Part shown: piece after piece, positions 10,698 to 23,849 of the stretch
Numbering within the stretch: position 1 is the first letter of the stretch
How the letters are laid out: each line of letters begins with the position of its first letter
Assembly (NCBI GenBank): GCA_016710075.1
Contig: JADJLO010000002.1
Coordinates: 62,001-126,000 of the forward strand
Length of the DNA: 64,000 bases
Source: Acidobacteriota bacterium
Lineage (GTDB): Bacteria > Acidobacteriota > Blastocatellia > RBC074
Direction: 5' to 3'
Program-made: the position numbers and the translations under genes
Notes under the pieces: model-generated
The model's database searches: none
Told to the model about the DNA's origin: nothing
The model's input: the letters and a program-made list of their open reading frames with translations, nothing else

Positions 10698-11351
10698 TTA
10701 AGCCTGTTGTTTTTCCCAGGTCTCGACCTGTTCTCTGCTCCGGTTGAGAACGATCCTTTCCCGCTCGATCATGGCGATCCAGTCGCCGGGCAAGCGCATC
10801 GGATGTTTGAGAACGAACCCTCGGGCTATGATGATTCCGCTCAGTCGCCATTCCGGCTCGCTCAGAAGCACTTCCTGCACCTCGCCCATCTTGTGGCCGT
10901 CGCTCGATTCCACCGCCAGCCCGCGTTTGATGGTGCTTTCGGATGGAGTTACAAGCTGATCGGTGACGAGTACTCCCGGCGCGTGCATCGGATCGCCAAA
11001 GGCATTGGCAACCAGGGGGACGACATAGTTCACCCAGTCCATCGGTTTGATCTTCGAACGGGGATGCTCGGCCTGCTCCTGTTCGAACTTGTCCAGACCA
11101 ACATAATGCTTCAGCTCGAAACTGGGAAGCTCGACGATCTCTTTTTCCTTGTGGATGGTCGTTACTTTATCGTGCTCGGAATGAGTGACCCATCCGAGCG
11201 GCATGAGCACCTGACGCGATTGCAGTGCGCCGCCATGCCTGATTACCAGATGCGTCGCTTCAAAACTCGTTCTGTCGAGAATAACCCTTTCGATACGGCC
11301 TATTTCGCGCCCTTCGCTTTCAACGGACGCTCCAATATTGATTTCAATCAT
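10698..11351 (-). CDS. PRC-barrel domain protein
   Basis: 217 aa without signal peptide. The N-terminal part (INIGASVESEGREIGRIERV, then LVIRHGGALQSRQVLMPLGW) has the PRC-barrel pattern, and a second similar unit follows near 130-190 (IKRGLAVESSDGHKMGEVQE). PRC barrels are small adaptor domains found in photosynthetic reaction centre H and in RimM. In soil bacteria, stand-alone tandem forms are often stress-related, and their partner is unknown. Its position between a phosphoesterase and PhoD is the only functional clue. Confidence 0.75.
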   Translation of the reverse strand: MIEINIGASVESEGREIGRIERVILDRTSFEATHLVIRHGGALQSRQVLMPLGWVTHSEHDKVTTIHKEKEIVELPSFELKHYVGLDKFEQEQAEHPRSKIKPMDWVNYVVPLVANAFGDPMHAPGVLVTDQLVTPSESTIKRGLAVESSDGHKMGEVQEVLLSEPEWRLSGIIIARGFVLKHPMRLPGDWIAMIERERIVLNRSREQVETWEKQQA

Positions 11352-11438
11352 AGCTGATCCTCAAAAAATGGAATTACCTTAATCTATGACCACGATAAGC
11401 CTTGAGGATGTCTATTTCAACCTGATCAAGGCTGCCCG

Positions 11439-14084
11439 TCATCTGACTTTCCTTTTTGCAGGGCGGTCGTCCTTGTCCCGGCCTTTCTCATCGTCGTCGT
11501 CATCACCATCGTCTTTGATGGTGCGGACGAAGGCGCTACGGACGGGAGCGGGCATCGGTGAACTGGCGCCCTTGACCGATTTCCAGATGATCTCGTTGAA
11601 TTCGATATCGGGAGCAGCGTCCTCTTTTGTGAAATCCATCTGCTGCGATCTCACCGAACCGACGGCATTCCTCGCGTTCTTTTCATTGATGTCGATGCGC
11701 GCGGGTCGATGCTTGAAAGGCGTCAGGTCAGCCTTGTCGGTGAAGCTGTTGTACATCGGTGTGGCCGCCGCATCGTACTGGCTCATGGGTTGGAGCCCGA
11801 GAATCAGCTCCATCGTGCGAAGCATGCCCGATGTCGAATACATCGTCGAATCGACCACCTTGCGTTTTGTATAGGCGCTTGCGACAAAAGCGGGTGAACG
11901 GTGGGCATCGACATGATCGGGGCCATTCTGCGCATCGTCTTCGAGGATGAAGATGGCGGTCGATTCCCAGTACTTGCTGTTTGAGACGGCCTCGACGAGT
12001 CTGCCGACAGCCAGATCGTTTTCCGCCACGTGAGCGCGCGGCGTCGGAGCGCCCACGCGCGTCCCCTGTGTATGGTCGCCGCCGATTCTTACGATCTGGA
12101 ATTGAGGCAGATTGCCGTTCCTCTCAAATTCGCGGAATTCGGTCAGCCATGAATCGATGCGCACATTGTCCGGTATTGTCAGATCCCAGGATGGGAAACT
12201 CGGGCTGAAATGGCCCGTGAGTGCGGATTCATAGGTGAAATTTTCTTTTTTAGCCTTTGAGTTGGGATCCCCGCCGAGTTCGCCGCCCCCGCCCGGTTTG
12301 CCTTCGCGAATGCTGACGAATTCGCCGTAGCTCCGGTAAGAGACTCCCGCACGGGCACAGTAGTCCCAGATGTATCCGCCGGTCGGGCGTGAAATATTCT
12401 TTTGGCCTTCGTAATCGTAGGTGCGGCCGCGGCGCGAGTAATTTGTCGGCCAGGTTTTTTCGACGTAGTCAGTGGCATAGGCTGCTGTTGACCAGTTGTG
12501 ACCATCGGCTGAGACCTCGGCGTCGACGTAGAAATTATCCAGAAGGACAAACTCACGGGCCAGAGCGTGATGGTTGGGCGTTACTTCTTCGCCGAAGATT
12601 GCCAGATTCGGGTCTCCGTTGCCTTCCTTCATATCGCCAAGGACCTGATCATAGGTGCGATTCTCTTTAATCACGTAGATTACGTGTTTGATCGGCGAGG
12701 GATCGCCGATGCGGACCGGGATGGCGGTTTTCTCGCGCGGCGCACGTGCGGCTTTGAGCAACTCGTCGGTGTACGGCGAATTTGAATAGACGCGTCGAGT
12801 CAGTTGTGCGAGTTTGACCTGAGCAGGCACATTGATCAGCGAGACCGAACCCTTAATGACTGCGCCGATATATTCGGTATCCTTGTCACGTGCTTTGTAG
12901 GGATTCGGGCCTTTCGGATTGGCGGCTGAAATTGTACCTTTGCCGTTGGCTACCAAGATTCTTTTGCCGTCTTTACTGGTTCTGACTGAAGTCGGGTACC
13001 ATCCGGTCGGGATGAATCCTTTGACCCTGGAAGCTCCCGGTGTGCCGACATCCACGACTGCGACATTGTTGTTGTCGGCGTTGGCGATGTAGAGCGTTTT
13101 TTCATCCGGCGAAAGCGCGACGGCATTGGGCGTGCTGCCGATAGGCGACTTGGGATGCAAAGCCGTGGAGATCGCTTCGACCTCTCTCCCCTGCAGAACA
13201 TCGATGACTGAAACGCTGTTGCTGTTGGCGTTCGCCACATAAAGTTTTTTTCCATCGCGTGTCAGTTCGAGGTCGTTCGGGTGATCGCCGGTTTGAACGT
13301 TGCCCATGACGTGGTTATCCGCCGTTTCGATGATTGAAACGCTTCTCGATCCCCAGTTGCTGACAAAGAGTTTTTTACCGTCACGGGAGATGGCGCAATC
13401 GTAAGGATATTCACCGACGGCGATCTTTGTGACGACCTTGCCCGAATTGGCGCCGAGTTCAATCACCGAGACCTGGTTGGACAGGTTCTCGACGACATAC
13501 AGATGCCTGCCGTCGGGTGAGGCGGCAATTCCCGCGGGGAACGCAAATTCGCCGCGGCCTGCTTTTCTGGCTTCATCTCGGCCTTTCTCGTCGAGCTTGT
13601 GATACTGAAGGCTTCCCAGAATGATCTTGCCTGCTTCTGTGGCCTTCCCGTTGTCAAAATCGAAGATGAATACCTCGTTGTCGTCTCCGCCGGAAACGTA
13701 GAACCTTTTACCGTCCGGCGAGAAGGCCAATCCAAGCCATGATTTTTTTACTTCGACTTCCTGGACGCTCTTGTTGGTATTGAGGTCTATGATGTTGATC
13801 GAGTGCATTCCCCAGCCGTTGGTCGTCGCCAGCAGATAGCGGCCATCCCTGCTGAGCTCCATGTTCATCGGCATATCGCTCGTCTGAATCTGGACACCTT
13901 CAGGCGTCAACGACCATCCGTTGGGCAGCAGCGTGCCGGTCGTGGTTTTGCCTGGAAGCCTGCGCGAGGCCGCCGGCGCGGGATTCTGTTTCTTCGCCTG
14001 AGCAAATGCAGGTGTCATCTGGCCGGCCATCAACACGCAGCTAAGAATTATCGAGAAAAGAGTGGTGAAGCGACGGGTGATCAT
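11439..14084 (-). CDS. Secreted YncE-like beta-propeller fused to phosphoesterase
   Basis: About 881 aa from ATG 14084, which has GGAGG just upstream; an upstream in-frame ATG at 14153 lacks one and would bury the signal peptide. Signal peptide to about residue 30 (AFAQA). Residues about 60-420 carry YVTN/YncE repeats (DGKKLFVSNWGSRSVSIIE-type units). The C-terminal half (VIYVIKENRTYDQVLGDM onward, with DGHNWS and ILEDDAQNGPDHVDAHRSPA) is an alkaline-phosphatase-superfamily phosphoesterase. Such fusions are common in Acidobacteriota and Planctomycetes. First gene of the phosphate-scavenging cluster; 87 bp separate it from the PRC gene. I found no convincing Pho box upstream. Confidence 0.85.
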   Translation of the reverse strand: MITRRFTTLFSIILSCVLMAGQMTPAFAQAKKQNPAPAASRRLPGKTTTGTLLPNGWSLTPEGVQIQTSDMPMNMELSRDGRYLLATTNGWGMHSINIIDLNTNKSVQEVEVKKSWLGLAFSPDGKRFYVSGGDDNEVFIFDFDNGKATEAGKIILGSLQYHKLDEKGRDEARKAGRGEFAFPAGIAASPDGRHLYVVENLSNQVSVIELGANSGKVVTKIAVGEYPYDCAISRDGKKLFVSNWGSRSVSIIETADNHVMGNVQTGDHPNDLELTRDGKKLYVANANSNSVSVIDVLQGREVEAISTALHPKSPIGSTPNAVALSPDEKTLYIANADNNNVAVVDVGTPGASRVKGFIPTGWYPTSVRTSKDGKRILVANGKGTISAANPKGPNPYKARDKDTEYIGAVIKGSVSLINVPAQVKLAQLTRRVYSNSPYTDELLKAARAPREKTAIPVRIGDPSPIKHVIYVIKENRTYDQVLGDMKEGNGDPNLAIFGEEVTPNHHALAREFVLLDNFYVDAEVSADGHNWSTAAYATDYVEKTWPTNYSRRGRTYDYEGQKNISRPTGGYIWDYCARAGVSYRSYGEFVSIREGKPGGGGELGGDPNSKAKKENFTYESALTGHFSPSFPSWDLTIPDNVRIDSWLTEFREFERNGNLPQFQIVRIGGDHTQGTRVGAPTPRAHVAENDLAVGRLVEAVSNSKYWESTAIFILEDDAQNGPDHVDAHRSPAFVASAYTKRKVVDSTMYSTSGMLRTMELILGLQPMSQYDAAATPMYNSFTDKADLTPFKHRPARIDINEKNARNAVGSVRSQQMDFTKEDAAPDIEFNEIIWKSVKGASSPMPAPVRSAFVRTIKDDGDDDDDEKGRDKDDRPAKRKVR

Positions 14085-14168
14085 TTTTGCCTCCGATATA
14101 GAGTTTAGAGCAGTGCCTTCAGGCGATTTGTAAATGGGAAGTTTCCGCCTCAAGGCGGAACCCCGAAC

Positions 14169-15020
14169 TTAAAACATTATTTCATCGTGAACGCCGATGG
14201 CGTCATCAAGTTCCGCTGAGATGTCTCCGATCCCTGCGGATAAGGATTTGAAATCGAAAAGATTGGCGTCGAGCAGGTGCGTCGGAACGGTATTGCCCAG
14301 AGCCGTGAGCATCGATTTGCGTATGTTCGGAATCTCGTTTTGAAGCTCATCGATCAGTTTTTTGATCCGCTTGCGCTTGAGATTTTCCTGAGAGCCGCAC
14401 AGATCGCAGGGGATGATCGGGAAATCCTGCGTCCGGGAATATTCGGCAATGTCCTTTTCCCAGATGTAAGCCATCGGGCGGATCACGGTATTCCGTCCGT
14501 CGTCCGATCGCAGAACCGGAGGCATCGCTTTCATCGTGCCCACATAAAAGAAATTCAGCAGGAAAGTCTGCAGTATGTCATCGGCGTGATGGCCAAGCGC
14601 AATCTTGGTGCAGCCTTCCTCGACCGCGATGTTGTATAGAATTCCGCGGCGCAGCCGCGAACAGACCGAACAGTACGTCTTGCCTTCCGGAACCAGCCGT
14701 TTGACCACGGAATATGTGTCGCGCTCGACGATGCGAAAGGGGACGTTGATCCCCGAAAGATATTCAGGAAGTATGTGCGCGGGAAACCCCGGCTGTTTCT
14801 GATCGAGATTGACTGCGAGGAGTTCGAAATTGATCGGCGCCTTTCGCTGCAATGTCATCAGCAACTGGAGCAGCGTGTAGCTGTCCTTACCGCCGCTCAA
14901 ACAGACCATCACCTTGTCGCCTTCCGCGATCATGCCGAAATCGCTGATGGCTTCGCCCATGCGTCGCTGAAGGATTTTTTGCAGTTGTTCCCCGCTATGA
15001 GAGTTGTTCCCGTTATTCAT
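14169..15020 (-). CDS. ttcA: tRNA 2-thiocytidine synthetase TtcA
   Basis: 283-aa tRNA thiolase that puts sulfur on cytidine 32. The PP-loop SGGKDS is at residues 42-47. The cluster-binding cysteines match TtcA: CSVC at 117-120 and CDLC at 205-208, with one further ligand in the [4Fe-4S] type. GHHADDILQTFLLNFFY near 143-159 is also diagnostic. It lies 69 bp after thiL on the same strand. A short GC hairpin (14143-14160) without a T-run lies just downstream. Confidence 0.92.
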   Translation of the reverse strand: MNNGNNSHSGEQLQKILQRRMGEAISDFGMIAEGDKVMVCLSGGKDSYTLLQLLMTLQRKAPINFELLAVNLDQKQPGFPAHILPEYLSGINVPFRIVERDTYSVVKRLVPEGKTYCSVCSRLRRGILYNIAVEEGCTKIALGHHADDILQTFLLNFFYVGTMKAMPPVLRSDDGRNTVIRPMAYIWEKDIAEYSRTQDFPIIPCDLCGSQENLKRKRIKKLIDELQNEIPNIRKSMLTALGNTVPTHLLDANLFDFKSLSAGIGDISAELDDAIGVHDEIMF

Positions 15021-15089
15021 TGATGATGTAGATCTCCAGCTTGAAAGGATGAACTGGAAGCTTAGGATAAGGAAGGCGGATGCGTCAAA

Positions 15090-16188
15090 TTAAGTTGTAA
15101 CTTTACCCTTTTCTGAAGTGGTTGTAACCAGCGGCGGCATTGGGGCGACACGGCTATGGCGTCTGACGAATATCCGAGGCGCAGCCGTATCGTTCTCCAG
15201 TGCGATGATTTCACCGATCAGTGATAACCGCAGGTTGCATTCAATTGCGGCTTTGATCAGCTCCGGCTCGTTTTCTGGATCCGCGGTCAGGAGCAGTTCG
15301 AAATCCTCGCCCCCTTCGATCGCGAACTGGAACGCATCTTCGATATTGTCTGTGACCAGGGATGTTTCAGCAGCCACCGGCACCGCGTCAAAAATCGATG
15401 ATGGCGTTGACCCGGCTTTCCTCGCAGATATGCAGCAGGTCCTGCGCCATCCCGTCGCTGACATCGATCATCGAATGCGCCAGGCTGCGAGCGCCGGCGA
15501 TAGCCCCGAATTCAATTCGCGGAACCGGTTTGAGATGAGAGCGCAGCGCCGATTGTTCCAGGCTGCCATCACTGCTTTGATTGACACGGGCGCCGTCGAG
15601 CAGCAATTTAAGCCCGGCGGCTGATGCCCCGATCGCACCTGTCAGATAGATCCTGTCGCCCGGCCTGCCAGTGCTCCGGCGCACGGCCTTTCCCGAACTG
15701 CAACGGCCGATCACTATCGAATCCACCGACAGTCTGTCAGGAGAAGATGAGATGTCGCCGCCGATCAGCGTGACACCATATTTATCGGCGAGGCTGAAAT
15801 AGCCGTTGAAAAAGTTTTCCCAGAATTGTCCGGCTGCACCGTCTGATGAAAGCTTCACCGGGATCGCAAGTGAGAGCATTGACTGTGCCGGAGTTCCTCC
15901 CATCGCCGCGATGTCGCTCAGGCTGACGGCGAGGGCCTTGTGTCCCAGCCATTCCGCCGGAATATATTCGAGTTTGAAGTCCACGTCCTCTACCAGAAGA
16001 TCGACGGTGACGAGCGTCTCGCGTCCGGAAACCTCTCTCAATATTGCCGTATCGTCGCCGATGCCTTCGATGACTTCTGCACTCCCGCCAGCTGCAACAC
16101 GGTCACGAATCATTCGGATGAACTCAAACTCGCTATTCATAAGGATAAATGTATCACCAGGATGATCCGCAATCTTCACCTTTTTCAT
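15090..16188 (-). CDS. thiL: Thiamine-monophosphate kinase, frameshifted
   Basis: ThiL makes thiamine diphosphate from thiamine phosphate. The N-terminal 266 codons carry GIGDDTAIL, DLLVEDVDF, LSDIAAMGG, GGDISSSP and IDVSDGMAQDLLHI. The remainder (DAVPVAAETSL... GGEDFELLLT) is in another frame. The break is at the five A's at 15390-15394 (five T's on the coding strand), where four would restore the frame and a full-length protein of about 365 aa. The start ATG at 16188 overlaps the stop of the M16-like gene (ATGA). An alternative start is 16140 (MNSEFEFIRM). ThiL is normally essential, so I favour a sequence error over decay. Confidence 0.85.
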
Positions 16189-19139
16189 TTTTGAGGGCGG
16201 ACGACACCACGCCCGGGCTGGGCGGACTTGAGGATGCTTTCGGCCATGCGCTTGATGTCGGTTTTTCTGATGGATCGAATGGCATCGGGCTGAGCTTCCA
16301 CCTCGGACGGTTTTCGGCCGAAGATGATTGCCCGAGCGTATTCCAATGCGCGCAGCGGATGCGATTGCAGCGAAATCGCATACCGGCCGATCGATGCGTT
16401 GCGCCCCGTTTCGAAGTCGTTGTCATCGGGAATCGAGCCGGCCAATTTCTGCAGCTCGGCGATCAGTATCTCCTTTGCCTTCTGTTCGTTTTCAGGCAGG
16501 GTGGATAGCTGAGCGACGAATGCGCCGGAAGCGAGTCTCTGCGCCAGTCGAATTGTGACACCCGAAGCCGGATTGTCCTTCCATTCAAGCTCTTCGCTCG
16601 GCTTTCCGCAGGAAGCGATGTTGCCGAGCATTTCGAGCGCATAAAGATCGTTAAATGAGGTTATCGACTGCCCCATGACTCTGATGCCGATCGATTGCGA
16701 TGTCATCGAGCGTGAGCGCTGCTCGATTTTGTCAGCCGCAGTCGGGAGCGTGGTTGGGATGTTGACCTTGATGGTCTTGTCCACTTCCTCGCGCCTCAGT
16801 CCATCTGAAAATATCTTCGAGACCAGCGCGGATCCGTCGGTGTCTCCGACCAGCATGACGATAGGGAATTGTTTCCTGATGGTTTTTGCGTGCCATTCTT
16901 CCAGATTTGCATCTGTGGCGGATTTGATTACCCCTGGTATGCCGAATCTGGGAATCCCGTATGGATGGCCGGGATAGAGCGACTCCCACATCAGGTCTTC
17001 CGCGCGGGTCTGATCGGCGTCCATCCTGCGGCCCGCTTCCGCAAGCAGCGCATCGCGTTCAGTGGTCAGCTCATTCTTGTCAAAGAATGGATTCTCGATG
17101 ATATCCAGCAATAATTTGATTGCCGGTTCTGCATTGCGTGAGAGCACATCCAGGGTGAATCCGTAAAAATCCGGCTCGTTGACGATCTCGATCCTGCCGC
17201 CGTAATTTTCAAGTTCCAGTGCGATCAGGTCGGATTTCCGCGAGGTGGTGCTTTTGAGCATGTTCCTGAGCATGAGCTCGGTCATTCCGCTGCTGGTCTG
17301 GTCTTCGAGCAACCGCCCGCCCTGAAACAAAACGCTGACCGCCAGTCTGGGCTGCGATTTGTCTTCGCGCACGAAGGCTCTGGGGCCGCGCAGGACCGAA
17401 AAATCCTTGAGCGGAACCGGCACCGAAGCGACGATTACATTCTGAGCTTCGACATAACCGCTTCGCTCGGCTCCCTGTGGAAAGGTCTTGAGCACGACGG
17501 CCGGTTTGACCTCCTCAGGCTTGATTGGTTGGGCGGCGGCGGGCGCGAAGGTCACGACCAGTTCGGCGAATTTCTCGGGCGAGAAGGTCCTGGCCTGGGC
17601 GTTGGCGGGCTCCAGTTCATGGACTGTGGTGTTTGCCAGTGTCATGTATTTTGCCGCGGCCTGTTGAATATCCTGTGGTGTAACGGCGCGGATTTTTGCA
17701 GGCAGGGAATCGAGAACCCTGTAATCTCCAAGCTGAATCTGGTACCTGGAGATTTCGTCCGCTTCCGACTCGAATACCGAAATTCTGTCGATTTGGCTCT
17801 TCTCGAGCATGACGCGGGCCCGCTGCAATTCTCCCTCACTCAACAATTCGCGGCGGAATCGTTCCATCTCTCTGAAGTATTCCGCCTCCGCGCGGTCGAT
17901 TCGATCCTTGTCGACGATCATGCTTATTGCCAGCAGACCGGATGCTCTCTGGTTCGACCCCGGGAGGATCATCAAATCCGCAGATGTTTCAAACGCGACG
18001 CTCAACTTGTCTCGCGATGCCTGCCCTTCTCGCAGACCCTGCCACAAGCGCGATCCCTTGCCGTCGCCGAGCACCGATGCCAGTACTTCAAGTGTCGCCA
18101 GATCCTTCAGTCTATCCTTGTCCGAGCCAAAATCGGGCAATCGATAACCGATGGTCACGTAGCTCTGACTGATGTCTTTTCGTGTGTTGCTGTATCGCAG
18201 TCCGGTTTGAGCCGGTTCTTCCGGATCAGGCGAAAATTGATCTGCCGCCGGCGGCTTTGCGGGCGCTGCGGGCTTCGACGCCTGCCCCTGAGACACGGCC
18301 GCTCCCACTTTGGCGAATCCGCCAAACTGAAGCTGGATCTGGCCCAGAGCCTGTAATGAAAAAACGTCGCCGACTATCGTGATTACAGTATTCGCCGGAT
18401 TGTAGAAACGATTATAGAAAGCCTGCACCTGTTCCGCGGTGAAGGATGCCGGCAGCGTCTCGGCTGGAATCTTGCCGCGTTTGAGCCTGCCGGTCGTGAA
18501 CGCAGTCGACATCAATCCTTCAATCGCCGCATCTGACGGTTTATCGTTATCCGCCCGGGCTTCGAGCATGACTTTTTGCGCGGCATTCTTTATCTGATCC
18601 GGTTTGAGTGCGGGCTTGATCACCAGATCCGAAAGCAGTTCGATTGCCGCCTGGTAACTCTCGGCCGCTGCCGTTATCTGGTATGTCGTCCTGTCATATC
18701 CGCTTTCCGATTGGAACAAGCCTCCAAGCCGCGCAACCTCGCGCATAAATTCATAACCCGACCTCGTCATCGAACCCTGCAGTATCGAGCTCCTTACCAG
18801 TTGCGCCATCCCCGTCATCTCGTCGGGCTCGTTCACCGTCCCCGCCTTGACCGAAACATTGATCGAAAAGAGCGGATTCGAATGCCGCTCACGGATGATT
18901 ACCGTCAGCCCGTTTCGCAGGATGTATCGTGATGTAAAGCCGTCAAGATCCTGTTTGACCAGTTTCCCGCCCTCGGGTATGCCCAACACAGTCGTCTTGG
19001 GTAGATTGGTCGCAGGCCCGGGCCTGGGTTGCGGCGGCGGCACGGGCTGCCGCCCCCTGCCGCTCTGCGCAAGCACGTTGCCTGATAATGAAATAACCAG
19101 AACCATGATCACCACTGTCCGAAATTTTCGCCGATACAT
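16185..19139 (-). CDS. Secreted two-domain M16-like protein lacking the zinc motif
   Basis: 984 aa with a signal peptide (to about residue 25) and a Pro-rich stretch. Two M16 halves follow (about 60-480 and 560-970), each with NGLTVIIRERHSNPLFSINV-like strand patterns. The catalytic HxxEH is absent from both: the first half has GMAQLVRSSILQG and the second GMTELMLRNMLKS at the expected place. It therefore probably acts as a non-catalytic partner or scaffold, as in known M16 heterodimers. It overlaps thiL by 4 bp. A zinc-competent M16 gene lies at 40102, but not beside it. Confidence 0.8.
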   Translation of the reverse strand: MYRRKFRTVVIMVLVISLSGNVLAQSGRGRQPVPPPQPRPGPATNLPKTTVLGIPEGGKLVKQDLDGFTSRYILRNGLTVIIRERHSNPLFSINVSVKAGTVNEPDEMTGMAQLVRSSILQGSMTRSGYEFMREVARLGGLFQSESGYDRTTYQITAAAESYQAAIELLSDLVIKPALKPDQIKNAAQKVMLEARADNDKPSDAAIEGLMSTAFTTGRLKRGKIPAETLPASFTAEQVQAFYNRFYNPANTVITIVGDVFSLQALGQIQLQFGGFAKVGAAVSQGQASKPAAPAKPPAADQFSPDPEEPAQTGLRYSNTRKDISQSYVTIGYRLPDFGSDKDRLKDLATLEVLASVLGDGKGSRLWQGLREGQASRDKLSVAFETSADLMILPGSNQRASGLLAISMIVDKDRIDRAEAEYFREMERFRRELLSEGELQRARVMLEKSQIDRISVFESEADEISRYQIQLGDYRVLDSLPAKIRAVTPQDIQQAAAKYMTLANTTVHELEPANAQARTFSPEKFAELVVTFAPAAAQPIKPEEVKPAVVLKTFPQGAERSGYVEAQNVIVASVPVPLKDFSVLRGPRAFVREDKSQPRLAVSVLFQGGRLLEDQTSSGMTELMLRNMLKSTTSRKSDLIALELENYGGRIEIVNEPDFYGFTLDVLSRNAEPAIKLLLDIIENPFFDKNELTTERDALLAEAGRRMDADQTRAEDLMWESLYPGHPYGIPRFGIPGVIKSATDANLEEWHAKTIRKQFPIVMLVGDTDGSALVSKIFSDGLRREEVDKTIKVNIPTTLPTAADKIEQRSRSMTSQSIGIRVMGQSITSFNDLYALEMLGNIASCGKPSEELEWKDNPASGVTIRLAQRLASGAFVAQLSTLPENEQKAKEILIAELQKLAGSIPDDNDFETGRNASIGRYAISLQSHPLRALEYARAIIFGRKPSEVEAQPDAIRSIRKTDIKRMAESILKSAQPGRGVVRPQK

Positions 19140-19170
19140 CCTTTTACCCCTGAATTCAAAGTTAAAGATG

Positions 19171-19204
19171 GTTGCCGATTGTCAGTGCATCACCAACCGG
19201 CAAC
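19171..19204. repeat. CGGTTG-type hairpin (family C, copy 3)
   Basis: GTTGCCG (19171-19177) pairs with CGGCAAC (19198-19204) and the words between are of the same GTTG/CAGT type. It lies in the divergent region between the M16-like gene and the pyrophosphatase gene. Confidence 0.45.
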
Positions 19205-19403
19205 TATCTTTTCACTTTATCCATGAACGAATCGAAATACAACCGGGCTCTTTTCCGGATTGTTTGACCAATGCACCATTCGATAAATCTTGAGAAAACT
19301 CTAAATATATTGTTTGCTTCACTTTTCAAGTCAAGGTGGTTTGACTATAATCATCTGCTTTATAACCGTCCAAAATATTCTAAATAATGAGGTATCACCG
19401 AGT

Positions 19404-21923
<2,520 letters not shown>

Positions 21924-21954
21924 TCGCATATTGCAGAAGGCAGGCGACTATTAA

Positions 21955-21996
21955 AAAAGGCCCGCGACGAGTTCATCTCTTCGCGGGCCTTTTATT
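21955..21996. terminator. Bidirectional intrinsic terminator after hppA
   Basis: A 13-bp stem, AAAAGGCCCGCGA (21955-21967) with TCGCGGGCCTTTT (21981-21993), and a 13-nt loop. It has A's before and T's after, so it can serve both hppA and the convergent trhA-like gene. Confidence 0.92.
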
Positions 21997-22033
21997 CAGA
22001 TAATGCCTCATCGGCCTCACTTCAAAAAATAAA

Positions 22034-22681
22034 TCACAGATTGACCGGCAGAACGTAATACAATACGGCGATGTAATGGCAGCCGCTGCCGAGCATGACG
22101 AAAAGGTGCCAGATGGTGTGGTTGAAGGGGATTTTGTTGATGGCGAAAAAGATGAGTCCTATCATATAAGATGCGCCGCCGCCGAAGATCCATTCGAGCC
22201 CGCCGATCGGGACAGTCGCCATGATGGGTTTGATCGCGATGATCGCCAGCCACGCGATGATCACATAGAGGGCGTATGAGACTCCGTTGTATTTCTCGAG
22301 GAAGATTATCTTGAAGAAAATTCCGAACAGCGAGAGGGTCCAGACGGAGATGAGCAGCGTCCAACCCCAGAAACCCCGCAGGTTGATCAGCATGAAGGGA
22401 GTGTATGTTCCGGCTATCACCAGATAGATCGCAACCTGATCGGCGGCTCTGAAGAGGTGCTTGATATGAGCCTTCTGGACGCTGTGATAGAGAGTCGATG
22501 CGGCGTATACAAGAATCAGTGTGGCTCCGTATATTCCGAAAGCGATGCAGTGGATTCGACTGCCCTTCGAAATCGAAAGAGCAAGCAGAACAGCCAGACC
22601 GGCGACACTGAAAATCAATCCGATACCATGCGTGATCGTATTGGCGAGCTCTTCAATGACAAGCTGTCTATCAACATGCAT
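22034..22681 (-). CDS. trhA: Hemolysin III / TrhA family membrane protein
   Basis: About 215 aa with seven predicted membrane helices, PAQR/YqfA type. Landmarks are the N-terminal EELANTITHGIG, YAASTLYHS near 75 and the C-terminal HTIWHLFVMLGSGCHYIAV; the His and Ser residues in these places form the metal site of the superfamily. Bacterial members affect membrane energetics or lipid homeostasis; haemolysis is a historical label. The start at 22681 has GGGGGA upstream; the longer frame to 22774 lacks one. Confidence 0.88.
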   Translation of the reverse strand: MHVDRQLVIEELANTITHGIGLIFSVAGLAVLLALSISKGSRIHCIAFGIYGATLILVYAASTLYHSVQKAHIKHLFRAADQVAIYLVIAGTYTPFMLINLRGFWGWTLLISVWTLSLFGIFFKIIFLEKYNGVSYALYVIIAWLAIIAIKPIMATVPIGGLEWIFGGGASYMIGLIFFAINKIPFNHTIWHLFVMLGSGCHYIAVLYYVLPVNL

Positions 22682-23000
22682 AAGCTGTTCCCCCTGGTTG
22701 AAAAAAAGTGTCCGGGCACGATTGAGTCGCCAAAGATCGGCGATTATACATCCTTCTGAAAAAAATACCGGCAATTAATTGTTCTTAAAATCGCATCGGC
22801 GATGGCCGATCGCTGGGTAACTGGGAAATTGTTGAAATCATTAAACCGGTCAAATGTTATGGTCACCCGCTTGTTTTATTGGTTTACGGGCATTAAACTC
22901 CACAGAATCGGATGAAGGGGCGGGTTAAAAGGTATTTATCAACAGTAAAAATCAAAGGGATCCTGCAAGGGATTCGGTAATTTCAAGGAGACAGTAAGAT
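22682..23000. other. Intergenic region between divergent genes
   Basis: 319 bp carrying the leaders of trhA (minus) and a small secreted protein (plus). A good AAGGAG sits about 10 bp before ATG 23001. No strong hairpin, repeat or riboswitch-like structure is evident. Confidence 0.4.
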
Positions 23001-23735
<735 letters not shown>

Positions 23736-23757
23736 CCTGCACGAACTGATAGTCAAT

Positions 23758-23797
23758 AAAGCCGGTGGTTTCGCAAGAGATCACCGGCTTTAAATTT
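23758..23797 (+). terminator. Intrinsic terminator
   Basis: AAAGCCGGTG (23758-23767) pairs with CACCGGCTTT (23782-23791) in a 10-bp stem, followed by AAATTT. The T-run is short, so efficiency may be moderate. Confidence 0.75.
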
Positions 23798-23849
23798 AGC
23801 TGAGCGCATCATTCATCCTGTCTAATCTAATCACTCCGGGAGGTCAGCC

